This document shows, piece by piece, positions 8,390-16,497 of a stretch of 64,000 nt of DNA. Below the pieces are notes generated by a model, which made no database searches, was not told the DNA's origin, and saw nothing but the letters and a program-made list of their open reading frames with translations. The stretch's first letter is position 1. The number at the start of each line of letters is the position of its first letter. Position numbers and translations under genes: made by a program. The stretch covers positions 248,001 to 312,000 of the forward strand of contig NZ_JAAMPJ010000002.1 of assembly GCF_011067745.1 (NCBI RefSeq). The letters run 5' to 3'. The stretch comes from Lentzea alba. Lineage in GTDB: Bacteria > Actinomycetota > Actinomycetes > Mycobacteriales > Pseudonocardiaceae.

Positions 8390-8900
8390 GGGCCACCTCC
8401 TCCAGCATCGGGCGCAGCTTGGCCAGTGCGCGGGACAGCCGCGACTTCACGGTTCCCTTGGCGAGGTTGAGGGTCTGCGCGGTCTCGGCCTCGCTCAGGT
8501 CCAGCAGGTACCGGCACGTGACGACCTGGCGGTCGTGCTCCGGGAGGTTCTGGAGGGCCTTCAGGAGCTGGGCGCGGGAGCCGTCCACCAGGGTGCCCGG
8601 GTCGTCGTGGTCGACGGTCTCGGTGACGGAGGCGAGCTTGAGCTCCATCAGGTTGCGGCGCCGCCGGCTGCGGTGCAGGTTCTTGGTCTCGTTGGCGACG
8701 ATCTTGAGCAGCCACGGCTTGAAGTCGGCGTCCGACCTGAACGTGCCGAGCTTCCGGTACGCCTTCACGAACGCCTCCTGCACCACGTCACCGGCGTCCG
8801 CACCCGCCCCGAGCAGGTAGGCAGTCCGGTGCGCGAGCGCGGTGTACCGGGCGACCAGCTCGCCGTAGGCCGCCTGGTCACCTGCGATCGCCCGTGCCAC
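8379..8900 (-). CDS. ECF-type RNA polymerase sigma factor
   Basis: Region 2 (VVQEAFVKAYRKLGTF, DFKPWLLKIVANE) and region 4 (LPEHDRQVVTCRYLLDLSE ending TVKSRLSRALAKLR) are both present in about 173 residues, the normal ECF size. The N-terminal reading ITDEAVARAIAGDQAAYGEL matches the family start but has no good initiator directly before it. I mark GTG at 8900; ATG at 8966 is in frame and would make the protein 22 residues longer, reading through a perfect hairpin. It is coupled to the membrane partner gene by an 11-nt overlap. Confidence 0.85.
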   Translation of the reverse strand: MARAIAGDQAAYGELVARYTALAHRTAYLLGAGADAGDVVQEAFVKAYRKLGTFRSDADFKPWLLKIVANETKNLHRSRRRRNLMELKLASVTETVDHDDPGTLVDGSRAQLLKALQNLPEHDRQVVTCRYLLDLSEAETAQTLNLAKGTVKSRLSRALAKLRPMLEEVAHDR

Positions 8901-8924
8901 CGCTTCGTCCGTGATGCCCTTCCT

Positions 8925-8955
8925 ACACCGGGAACCTCGCCTCGGTTCCCGGTGT
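8925..8955. promoter_or_regulatory. Perfect inverted repeat between divergent genes
   Basis: Arms ACACCGGGAACC and GGTTCCCGGTGT (12 bp each, 7-nt spacer) lie 9 bp before the ATG of the secreted-protein gene and upstream of the sigma gene. Each arm contains GGAAC, the usual core of ECF -35 elements. It may be an operator, a divergent ECF promoter pair or a leader hairpin; the sequence alone does not decide. Confidence 0.55.
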
Positions 8956-8964
8956 ATTCGCGTC

Positions 8965-9564
8965 ATGAGAATTCTCGCCTTGATGTGCGCGTTCCTGCTG
9001 ATCAGCGCGCCTTCCGCGATTGCGGGGGCCTGGGCGGTCACGTACCTGGACCCGGTGCCGTCGGTCCAGCCGTCCGTCACCCACACCGTCGGCTACTGGG
9101 TGCTGCAACACGGCACTCATCCGTACGCCGGGGACGATCTCGGCAAGACGGGGCTGCGGTTCCGCTCCGGTTCCGACGAGCGGGTGTTCGTCGGTGTCCC
9201 GCTCGGCCAGGCCGCGCACTACGCCGTGACGTTCAGCCTGCCCGCCGGGTCGTACGAGGTCTTCGGCGTGCAGGGGTTGTTCCCGGACCACTCGCTGGGC
9301 TCGCTGACGGTGCCGGGCACGTTCCTGATCAAGCCGCCGGACCCGCAGAGGGTCCAGGGCGAGGTCGAGGGCCCGTGGCAGGAGATCGCGCCACCCGTCG
9401 CGACGCCCGCTGCCGTACCTGAACCGGCGGCAGCGGTGGTGCCTGCCGAACCCGAACCCGAGTCCAGGCCGGCGCCGGTGTGGCTCGTCGGGCTCGTGGT
9501 GATGGGCGCGGCCGGACTGTTCCTGGTGCTGCGCAAGAGGTTGCGGCCGTTCGCGCGAAGGTGA
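8965..9564 (+). CDS. Secreted, C-terminally anchored protein of unknown function
   Basis: 199 residues with a signal peptide (LALMCAFLLISAPSAIAGA), an exported domain of about 110 residues, a Pro/Ala/Glu-rich stalk at about residues 140-168, and a terminal membrane helix (VWLVGLVVMGAAGLFLVL) followed by Arg/Lys. I do not recognise a family. It is divergent from the ECF sigma gene across the 12-bp inverted repeat, so it could be a target of that sigma factor (inference). Confidence 0.75.
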   Translation: MRILALMCAFLLISAPSAIAGAWAVTYLDPVPSVQPSVTHTVGYWVLQHGTHPYAGDDLGKTGLRFRSGSDERVFVGVPLGQAAHYAVTFSLPAGSYEVFGVQGLFPDHSLGSLTVPGTFLIKPPDPQRVQGEVEGPWQEIAPPVATPAAVPEPAAAVVPAEPEPESRPAPVWLVGLVVMGAAGLFLVLRKRLRPFARR

Positions 9565-9598
9565 GTGGTGAGGCGATCGGCGGAAACCGCCTCACCAC
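9565..9598 (+). terminator. Hairpin terminator
   Basis: Perfect 11-bp arms GTGGTGAGGCG (9565-9575) and CGCCTCACCAC (9588-9598) begin at the stop codon of the secreted-protein gene. Smaller hairpins follow (around 9608-9624, 9640-9658 and 9659-9675) that may end the convergent kinase gene. Confidence 0.65.
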
Positions 9599-9705
9599 CC
9601 TTCGTAGGGCATCCGTGAGATGCCGAAGCTTCCGGGTGAACCACGGCTTAGGTCGTGGAACGGTGAATCACCGTTACGGCCGGGCCGAACGTTCACCCGG
9701 TTCGC

Positions 9706-11685
9706 CTACATCGGCATGTGTTTCGTGGGTGGCGGCGTCGGCTTGCTGATGAACCGGGTGACCGGGCCTTCCTTGCTCATGCCCTGCTGGTCGAGGAACT
9801 GCGACAGCTGGCCGCGCACCTGGGCGAGCGTCGGACGGCGGCCCGGTTCCGGGTCCATCGCCGCGAGCAGCAGCCTGGCGTGCGCGCTGTTCTGCGGCAG
9901 CTTGGTGATCGGTTCGCCCTGCGCGGCGGCCATCAGCGAGGAGATCGGGTTCTCCCGCGAGCCGCGCGGCGGGTGGCCGGTCAGCGCGTAGGAGACCGTC
10001 GCGGCCAGCTGCCAGGAGTCGGACGCCGGGGACGCCGTTTCGCCGCGGGCCGTTTCCGGTGCGAGGAAGTCCGGGGTGCCGACCATCATGCCGGTGGCCG
10101 TGAGGGTGCTGTCGCCCTTGGAGCGGGCGATGCCGAAGTCGATCAGGTGCGCGGTGCCCTGGTCGTCGACGATCACGTTGGACGGCTTCACGTCGCGGTG
10201 CAGGACACCGCGGTCGTGCGCCGCCGCCAGCGCGTCGGCCATGTTCAGCCACAGGCGGGCGGCGAGCTTGTCGTCGATCAGGCCGTTCTTCAGGACCGTC
10301 TCGGACAGCGAGGCGCCCTCGATGTACTCCATGACCAGGGCCAGGCCGTCCGGGTCCTGGACGATGTCGAACACCCGCACGCAGTTGGGGTGCCGGACCG
10401 CGGCCAGCGCGCGGGCCTCGCGGAGCATGCGCGCCTCGGTCTCGTTGTCCGGGGCGTGCGCGAGCTTCACCGCCACCGTGCGGTCGAGCTGCTCGTCGAC
10501 GGCCAGCCAGACCGTGCCGAAACCACCGGCGCCGAGCTGGCGGACGCGGCGGAACCGGCCGTTGCCGGGGTTCCAGACCTTGCCCGACTTCTGCACTGGC
10601 GCGGGCGCGTCGGCGTTCGCGGCACCAGGTCCGAACGGCAGCGGGCCCGGCGTGTCGGCGAGGACGGCAGGCTGGGACGGCTGCGGCGGCTTGGGCTGCG
10701 GCAGGACCTCGGCGACGCGGGTCGGCGGGTACTGGCCGGGAGGCGGAGGCGGCGGCTGGTTCACCGGGCGCATCGGCCGGTTCATCGGCGCCGGCTGGTA
10801 CTTCGGCACCTGCGCCGGCTGGTACGGCGGCGGGTTCTGCGTCGGCTGGTGCTGCGACGGCTGATGCGGTGGGGGCTGGTGCTGGCCCGCCGTGATCGGC
10901 TTGGTCGGCGCCTTCTTCTGGGGGTTCTGCGGCACCTGGGGCTGCTGCGGCGTGCGCGCCACCGGCTGCGGTGGCGGCGGGTTCTGCGAGTTCCGGTCCT
11001 GGGACCGGTCGCGGCCGGGGCGGTTGAGCATGGCGGTAGTCAACCCGAAAATCCGCACGACGATTGAGCCGATTATCGCAATCGGTAGAAACCCGAGGAG
11101 TACATGACCCACGAGCGTCACGGGCAGTGCCGACGTGGCTGCGAGCAGCACCAGGAACGGCGGCCAGAACACGCGGCGCGGCCAGTTGGGCCCGAGCCGG
11201 AACGCCGAGCCCGACTGCAGCATCACGAACAGCAGGCACAGCAGCGCCAGCACCACGGTGATGGCGGCGGCGACCAGGAAGACGATCGACTGACCCGGCC
11301 GCTGGACCACGCTGAGGATCGACGGCGTGCTGTCCACCAGGTAGTCGCCCTGCCGCAGCTGGCCGAAGCAGGTGACGTCGTCGAGCGAGCCGGAACCGGG
11401 GATCGACCGTTTCTGCAGCCCCTGCACGGTCCCGCGCATGATCAGCCACGGCAGCACCAGACAGCTGGCCACGCCGAGCACGGCGAAGATCGCGCCCGTC
11501 ACCGCGCCGTAGGAGTTGCCGACGACCCGGCGCACCGCGATGGACAGCAGCGCCCCGATCGTGGGGAACAACCCGAGCACCGCGCCGAGCGCTGTGGTGG
11601 TCCACACCCAGTCACCGGGGCAGACACTCGCGCCCACGAAGCCGTGCAGCCACGTGAGCAAGGACTCCGCGAGCCCCACGCCCAC
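9706..11685 (-). CDS. Serine/threonine protein kinase with N-terminal membrane domain
   Basis: 659 residues. About five hydrophobic helices lie in residues 28-213, then a Pro/Gln-rich linker of about 160 residues, then a Hanks-type kinase domain from about residue 380 to 640. Kinase motifs: glycine loop LGAGGFGTVW, VAVK lysine, HRDVKPSN catalytic loop, LIDFGIAR metal loop and APE. All catalytic residues are present. The order is the reverse of PknB, where the kinase comes first and a single helix follows. There are no PASTA repeats. The GTG at 11685 follows a G-rich AAGGGGTGGT. The substrate is unknown. Confidence 0.9.
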   Translation of the reverse strand: MGVGLAESLLTWLHGFVGASVCPGDWVWTTTALGAVLGLFPTIGALLSIAVRRVVGNSYGAVTGAIFAVLGVASCLVLPWLIMRGTVQGLQKRSIPGSGSLDDVTCFGQLRQGDYLVDSTPSILSVVQRPGQSIVFLVAAAITVVLALLCLLFVMLQSGSAFRLGPNWPRRVFWPPFLVLLAATSALPVTLVGHVLLGFLPIAIIGSIVVRIFGLTTAMLNRPGRDRSQDRNSQNPPPPQPVARTPQQPQVPQNPQKKAPTKPITAGQHQPPPHQPSQHQPTQNPPPYQPAQVPKYQPAPMNRPMRPVNQPPPPPPGQYPPTRVAEVLPQPKPPQPSQPAVLADTPGPLPFGPGAANADAPAPVQKSGKVWNPGNGRFRRVRQLGAGGFGTVWLAVDEQLDRTVAVKLAHAPDNETEARMLREARALAAVRHPNCVRVFDIVQDPDGLALVMEYIEGASLSETVLKNGLIDDKLAARLWLNMADALAAAHDRGVLHRDVKPSNVIVDDQGTAHLIDFGIARSKGDSTLTATGMMVGTPDFLAPETARGETASPASDSWQLAATVSYALTGHPPRGSRENPISSLMAAAQGEPITKLPQNSAHARLLLAAMDPEPGRRPTLAQVRGQLSQFLDQQGMSKEGPVTRFISKPTPPPTKHMPM

Positions 11686-11936
11686 ACCACCCCTTCCGCG
11701 ATCACCCCCAGCCTAGGCGTCCCGACAGCCTACGGTGCGTAATTGGTCTGCGGTTGACGCCACAGCAACCTCTTGCACGATCACTGCGTTGTACCTCTGA
11801 CTATCACGCGTTCGCAGTAATCCGGGGTGCTGTCACCCTCTACAACGCGGCGGAACCCCGCCCCGTTGACCACCGTCGCGCATCGGCCTCGCAGGCCCTG
11901 GTCGGAGCGTGATCAGCTCTGCCAGGGTGTAGGTCC

Positions 11937-11969
11937 ATGAGGATCGTTGCCCTGCTGGTCAGCGCGTGA
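11937..11969 (+). CDS. Possible 10-residue leader ORF of the Crp gene
   Basis: ATG at 11937 opens MRIVALLVSA followed by TGA at 11967, whose last base is the A of the Crp-gene ATG (TGATG). AGGGTG and AGG lie 5-13 nt upstream. The 283-bp gap between the kinase and Crp genes holds no other feature I can support. Translational coupling is plausible but not shown. Confidence 0.35.
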   Translation: MRIVALLVSA

Positions 11970-12628
11970 TGGACGACTTGTCGGCCAACCGCGGACGCGC
12001 CGCGTTGCGCGCCGGCAGGAGGCCACGCCCGTTCCACCGCGGCGAACACCTGATCACCGCGGGCACACCGAGCGACGAGGTGCTGTTGCTCGAGTCGGGC
12101 CTGGTCAAGGTCGTGCTGCCGACCGGCGCGGCCCGCGATCCCATCACCGGCCTGTACGGCCCGGGCGATCTGCTCGGCGAGATCGGCGTGACCAGCGGCG
12201 CCCGCCGCAGCGCTCACGTGATCGCACTCGTCACCGGCGCGGCGTGGCACGTCGCGGGCAGCCACTTCCTCGCCCTGCGCGACGGCGACCCGGACGTCCG
12301 GAGGCTGGTCGACGAGACCTGGCGCAAACGACAGCGCAACGCCGACGACAACCAACTGCGGCAAACGCGCACAGGCGCCGCTCGGGTCGCCATGTGCCTG
12401 CTGTCGTGGGCACGCGAGTTCGGCACGGAGAACGACCGCGGTCTCGAACTGCGCGGCGTGAGCCAACAGGACCTGGCGCACGCCGTGGCGATGTCGGTGA
12501 AGACGATCGAACCGTTCCTGCACGCGCTGCGCGATCGCGGCCTGCTGCACACCAGCCGCCTCTGCTACCGGCTGCCGGCCCCTGATCTTCTTGGCCATTT
12601 CATTGCCACCGCGGATGGCATGAACTGA
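11969..12628 (+). CDS. Crp/Fnr-family transcriptional regulator
   Basis: 219 residues. The N-terminal cyclic-nucleotide-binding fold (about residues 10-125) shows FHRGEHLITAGTPSDEVLLL, then YGPGDLLGEIGVTSGARRSA at the phosphate-binding-cassette position. The C-terminal winged helix contains VSQQDLAHAVAMSVKTIEPF. The cassette (GEIGVTSGARRSA) retains Gly-Glu and a late Arg, so a nucleotide ligand is possible. There is no N-terminal Cys cluster, so it is not an Fnr-type oxygen sensor. ATG 11969 and GTG 11966 are adjacent start options. It is followed after 82 bp by a cyclase-like gene on the same strand, suggesting a shared pathway. Confidence 0.85.
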   Translation: MDDLSANRGRAALRAGRRPRPFHRGEHLITAGTPSDEVLLLESGLVKVVLPTGAARDPITGLYGPGDLLGEIGVTSGARRSAHVIALVTGAAWHVAGSHFLALRDGDPDVRRLVDETWRKRQRNADDNQLRQTRTGAARVAMCLLSWAREFGTENDRGLELRGVSQQDLAHAVAMSVKTIEPFLHALRDRGLLHTSRLCYRLPAPDLLGHFIATADGMN

Positions 12629-12710
12629 CCACTTCTTGCCCCTGGTTTCCGGGAGAGCGCACCCGCCCCTGCCACCACACTCGCTGTTCCCGCGAAGATG
12701 GAGGCAGCGA

Positions 12711-13436
12711 GTGAATCCCGTTCCGCAGCACCGCGCGTTGCTCGGCGTCGACGTCATCGGCTCGGCCCGCCTGCCCGCCTACCTGATGAACGCAGTCCCG
12801 GGAACGATCTCGAAGCTGGTCGACTCCGCACTGGAGCAGAGCGGAGTCGAGCCGGACCACGTGCTCTCCGTCGAGTCGCCGGGCGACGGGGTCCTGATGG
12901 TGCTGCCGAGCGGACAACTCGGCGCGGTCCTCGACGCGGCCGTGCGGCTCGACCAGCTCACCATCGACCACAACCGGTGGAGCAAACCGGAAGTGCGGCT
13001 GCGCGTGGCCGTGCACGTCGGCCCGGTCGGCGACGACGGCTTCCACCGAGCCCGCATCACGCACACCCGCCTGCTGGACGCACCGGAGTTCAAGGACCTG
13101 CTGAAACGCTGTAAGGACGAGGGTGCAGAAGAGACCGCGACCACCGCGTTGATCGTCTCGTCCGAGGCCCTGGACACGGCGTTCAGCGGCGACCACACGC
13201 AGGTGGCGCGGCGCGGTGACTTCGCGTCCTTGCCCGTGGCGCACAAGGAGTACCGGCACGACGCGTGGGTTCGCGTGCCGGGCTTCGACCCGCGCAGCCT
13301 GGCCGGGTTCGTCGGTGCCGCGAGCGCGCCAGAACCCGCTGCACGCAACCAGAACATCGCGTACGGCGCCATGAGCGGTGTCCAAGCCGGGAACGTGGGC
13401 GGCGACCTGAACTTCCACGGGGGTCGCCGGCGATGA
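12711..13436 (+). CDS. Class III nucleotidyl-cyclase-like protein with C-terminal RHIM/BASS-like motif
   Basis: 241 residues. The first 170 resemble a class III cyclase catalytic fold: LLGVDVIGSA supplies the first metal Asp position, ESPGDGVLMVLP the second, and LRVAVHVGPVGDD matches the beta-strand pair. The usual NxxxR pair is degenerate (ITHTRLL), so activity is uncertain. Residues about 213-238 carry GAMSGVQAGNVGGDLNF, a G-rich motif with the V-Q-x-G core of RHIM-like bacterial amyloid signalling sequences (BASS). The next protein carries the same motif near its N-terminus. GTG 12711 has GGAGG 6 nt upstream. The 3' end overlaps the next gene by ATGA. Confidence 0.75.
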   Translation: MNPVPQHRALLGVDVIGSARLPAYLMNAVPGTISKLVDSALEQSGVEPDHVLSVESPGDGVLMVLPSGQLGAVLDAAVRLDQLTIDHNRWSKPEVRLRVAVHVGPVGDDGFHRARITHTRLLDAPEFKDLLKRCKDEGAEETATTALIVSSEALDTAFSGDHTQVARRGDFASLPVAHKEYRHDAWVRVPGFDPRSLAGFVGAASAPEPAARNQNIAYGAMSGVQAGNVGGDLNFHGGRRR

Positions 13437-15403
13437 GCGAGATCCAGGAGAAACCCGCGGAGACGGCACCGCTCTCTCCGGACGAGCCTCGGTACCTGCT
13501 CAACGTCGCACAAGGCGACATGAGCGGCGTGCAGACCGGAGACGTCAACGGCGATGTCAACTACTACGGCAACTCGAAGGCCAAGCCGGAAACCGAACTG
13601 CGCGCCCGGTACGCCTCACCGGAGGAGGTCCTGGACGCGCAGGAGCTCTTCGTGACGCCAGGCGGCTTCGCGTCCGCGCGCGCCGCACTGCAGGCGAACA
13701 ACGCGGTCGTCCTGTGCGGGAAGGGCACCGGTCGGACGCACGCCGCACGTCGGCTGCTCACGTACGAATCCGGCCTGACGACGTTCGTCTACCTGAACCG
13801 CGCCCGGCCGCTCGATCACCTGCAACCCGACGAGCTGGACGAAGGCACGGCCTACCTGCTGGACCTCGGCGGCACGAACGACCGGCCGATCACCGACTGG
13901 GCTTTCGAGCAGGGCCTGAACGTCATGCGGCAGGCCCGCTGCCTGCTCGTCGTTCTTCTCGACCATCGCGAGCAGACGCCCGTGACCGCCGCGCGGCACT
14001 CGTACACGCTGGAAGCGCCCCCGCCCGTCGAGGTGGCGCAGGCCGCGCTCCGACGCCTTGAGGACGTGGACGAGGCCATGCTGCAGGTGGTCAAAGCCGA
14101 TCTGGCGCCGGCGCTGGAGGGTGCTTCGCCGGACAAGGCGGTGTTCGCCGCGCGCCTCGCCGTGGAGGTGCACAAGAACCAGCTCACGGTGACCGAGGCC
14201 CTCGACAAGCTGCAGGAGGAGGCCACGGACGCCGTCGCCCACTGGTTCGAGAAGCTCGACGTCCGGGGACACGCCTACTCGTTCGCGGTGGCGTTGCTGG
14301 AGAACCACCCGTACGAGCACGTGCTGAGCCGCGGCTGGATCCTGGACGAGCGGATCCGCGCGGCGGCGCTGCCGATCGACAAGAACCTCCGGCCGCGGGG
14401 AGTCCTGGAACAGCCGAAGATCAAGTTGTTGCACGACATCGCAGCGGCCACGGAGATCCGCAAACACCCGACGATCGTCGGCCAGACCGAGGAGACGATC
14501 CGGTTCCAGCGGCAGGACTGGGCCACCGCCGTCTTCACGTACATGTGGCAGCAGTACCCGGCGGCGAGGGAAATCCTCCGCAACTGGATGTGCGACGACA
14601 CCTCCGAGGAAGCGCGCGACGCGGTCACCAGAGCGATCTACGCGATCGTGACGACCGTTCCCGCGCGTGAACCTCTTGCACTCGTGGAACACCTCGCCTC
14701 CCAAACGGCCGTCGGCCGCCGCACGATCGCCGTCGCGACGCTGGTGCGTCTCACCGAGAACGCCCGGATGCGGGGGCCCGCCGAACAGGCGATGCACCAG
14801 TGGGTGGAGGACGGCTACGCGTATCCGTTGTGGACCGTCGCGAGGGTCTACTCGACCCCGGCACCGCATCGACCGCCACACGCGGTGCTCGACATGTTCA
14901 CCAAGATCGGGAAGTCGAAGAAGTACACACCGCAGAACGCCGTTGTGGCAGGTGTGCTTCCGCTGCTCCTGGACGAGAGCACCCAGCAGGTGGCGCTGGA
15001 CACCGTTGTGTCCTGGACATCGCCGAAGTACCGCAGGACCGGACTGCCGAGGGTCGCGATCGGACTCGCCCTGTGGGTGATCGGGTTCTACAAGCAGTCC
15101 CGCGCCCTGTCCGTCGTGCTCAACGCTCAGCATCCGAACGCGGTGCAGATCCTGCTCGATCACGTGCTGAACGACGACATGTTCGGCCCGTACGTGCTCC
15201 GGCGCATGGCGGACAGGGCGAAAACGGCAACCTGGGACGACGACGACGCCACCGAACTCGTGTGGTTCGCCCAGCTGGTCAGCCCGGAGCTCGGCTGGTG
15301 GCGACGACGTGCGGCGGTGCGGCGACTGTGTCGCCGGTATCCGTACATGCGGTCGGCCATCCGCCGGATCTTCCGGGTCGCCAGACGGGTTCAGCCGTCG
15401 TAG
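13433..15403 (+). CDS. P-loop NTPase (STAND/NLR-like) with N-terminal RHIM/BASS-like motif
   Basis: 656 residues. Residues 24-47 contain GDMSGVQTGDVNGDVNYY, matching the motif at the end of the previous protein. A variant Walker A, CGKGTGRT (residues 95-102, Arg replacing Lys), and a Walker-B-like YLLDL (about 141-145) follow. The remaining 500 residues are mostly helical, perhaps repeat-like, and end in an Arg-rich tail (WWRRRAAVRRLCRRYPYMR). I infer a receptor or signal-transducing ATPase that recruits, or is recruited by, its partner through homotypic amyloid contacts. Translation is coupled by a 4-nt overlap, and the gene has a 13-nt convergent overlap with the next one. Biochemical function is unknown. 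Confidence 0.72.
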   Translation: MSEIQEKPAETAPLSPDEPRYLLNVAQGDMSGVQTGDVNGDVNYYGNSKAKPETELRARYASPEEVLDAQELFVTPGGFASARAALQANNAVVLCGKGTGRTHAARRLLTYESGLTTFVYLNRARPLDHLQPDELDEGTAYLLDLGGTNDRPITDWAFEQGLNVMRQARCLLVVLLDHREQTPVTAARHSYTLEAPPPVEVAQAALRRLEDVDEAMLQVVKADLAPALEGASPDKAVFAARLAVEVHKNQLTVTEALDKLQEEATDAVAHWFEKLDVRGHAYSFAVALLENHPYEHVLSRGWILDERIRAAALPIDKNLRPRGVLEQPKIKLLHDIAAATEIRKHPTIVGQTEETIRFQRQDWATAVFTYMWQQYPAAREILRNWMCDDTSEEARDAVTRAIYAIVTTVPAREPLALVEHLASQTAVGRRTIAVATLVRLTENARMRGPAEQAMHQWVEDGYAYPLWTVARVYSTPAPHRPPHAVLDMFTKIGKSKKYTPQNAVVAGVLPLLLDESTQQVALDTVVSWTSPKYRRTGLPRVAIGLALWVIGFYKQSRALSVVLNAQHPNAVQILLDHVLNDDMFGPYVLRRMADRAKTATWDDDDATELVWFAQLVSPELGWWRRRAAVRRLCRRYPYMRSAIRRIFRVARRVQPS

Positions 15404-15945
15404 ATGCCGTGCTCCGCCTCCGCCCGCGAGCTGCCCTCCCCCGCCGACCCGCTCGACGCCCTGACGGCCGGATCCACCGCCACCGGCAGCTCACCGAGCC
15501 CGGCGAGGAACTCCACGGTCCAGAGGTGCCGCGCGGACGGGTTGGCCTCGGTGAAGGAGTCGCCGAAGCCGTAGGTGGCGACGCGGGCGTCCTTGGAGCC
15601 GTGCATCTCGACGGTGATCCGCGAGCCGAGCAGGCCCTTCTCGCCGGGTGCGCAGGCCAGTTCCAGGCGGGCGCGGATCCACTGCGGGACGGTGGCGGGG
15701 TCTGCTTCCAGTTCCGCGGAGATCGCGGTGCAGGAGGTGCCGTGGGCGCGGGCGACGAAGGCGGCGCGGAAGACGACGAGCTCACCGGCCGTGCAGCCGG
15801 TGAGAACGCGCGCTTCGACAGCTGTTTCCGTGGTGGAGACGACGGGGCGGGCGGCCGCGCACCTCGCGGCAGGAGCCTCGGTCGACGCCGCTGCTCCTCC
15901 GGAGGTGACGGCCACGAGTAATAACGCGGCGACCACTGATCTCAT
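15391..15945 (-). CDS. Secreted protein of unknown function
   Basis: 184 residues with a signal peptide (RSVVAALLLVAVTSGGAAAS) and an exported domain of about 150 residues with four Cys (ARCAAARP, TGCTAG, GTSCTAI, ELACAPG), which may form two disulphides. The fold is not recognised. I chose ATG 15945 because the upstream in-frame residues lack a signal-peptide character. It converges on the P-loop gene with a 13-nt overlap. Confidence 0.65.
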   Translation of the reverse strand: MRSVVAALLLVAVTSGGAAASTEAPAARCAAARPVVSTTETAVEARVLTGCTAGELVVFRAAFVARAHGTSCTAISAELEADPATVPQWIRARLELACAPGEKGLLGSRITVEMHGSKDARVATYGFGDSFTEANPSARHLWTVEFLAGLGELPVAVDPAVRASSGSAGEGSSRAEAEHGIYDG

Positions 15946-16024
15946 GCGAGAAAAGCTATTTGCGGTCGCCGCGTTCCTCACCGAACTTCACCCCACAGAT
16001 GGGTGAGGGCGAAACGCCAGGTCG

Positions 16025-16405
16025 TCAGTGGTCGTGGTGGTCGCGGTCGTGCTTGGGCGCGAACGGCTGGTAGATGTAGAACATCGTGACCGGTTCATCG
16101 CCCGCGACGGTCTCGTGGTCGACGCCCGGCGGCACGAACGCGTAAGAGCCCGCGCCAGCCTCGAAGCCACCGATGCTCACCGTGCCGTTGATGACCCACG
16201 TGTGCTGCGTCGCCGACGGGTGGTTGTGCCCGACATCGCGTGCACCCGGTGCCATCTGGATCAGGCCGACGATCGTGTCGCCGTTGGGGGACTTCCACAG
16301 CAGCTTGTTCTGCAGTCGTTCGTCGCCGTGCAGCGGGAACGACTTCAGCTGGGCGAGGGCCTCAGCGGACAGGACCGTGACTTTGTCCTGCGGCGCGTCG
16401 CTCAT
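16025..16405 (-). CDS. Small cupin-domain protein
   Basis: 126 residues with a single cupin-2 barrel. Motif 1 reads GHNHPSATQHTWVINGTVSI (two His and later residues as metal ligands) and motif 2 GSYAFVPPGVDHETVAGDE (late His). The His-rich C-terminus HDRDHHDH may bind metal. It is probably a metal-dependent enzyme or sensor; the substrate is unknown. ATG 16405 follows AAAGG by 9 nt. A direct repeat AGCCGAACGGGC (16423-16434 and 16450-16461) lies in its upstream region and may be an operator. Confidence 0.8.
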   Translation of the reverse strand: MSDAPQDKVTVLSAEALAQLKSFPLHGDERLQNKLLWKSPNGDTIVGLIQMAPGARDVGHNHPSATQHTWVINGTVSIGGFEAGAGSYAFVPPGVDHETVAGDEPVTMFYIYQPFAPKHDRDHHDH

Positions 16406-16457
16406 GGGCACAGCCTTTCGGGAGCCGAACGGGCTTACAGCCGTTGTATAGCCGAAC

Positions 16458-16485
16458 GGGCCGCCCACATTACGGTGGACGGCCC
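16458..16485 (-). terminator. Hairpin terminator of the lipoprotein gene
   Basis: 11-nt arms (16458-16468 and 16475-16485) pair with one mismatch around a 6-nt loop, 12 bp past the stop of the leftward gene. Confidence 0.6.
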
Positions 16486-16497
16486 AGTCGGCTCAGC

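Noticed and set aside
7079..8470. Long plus-strand frame over the acyltransferase end and the anti-sigma gene
   Set aside because: No domain; shadow of high-GC coding on both strands.
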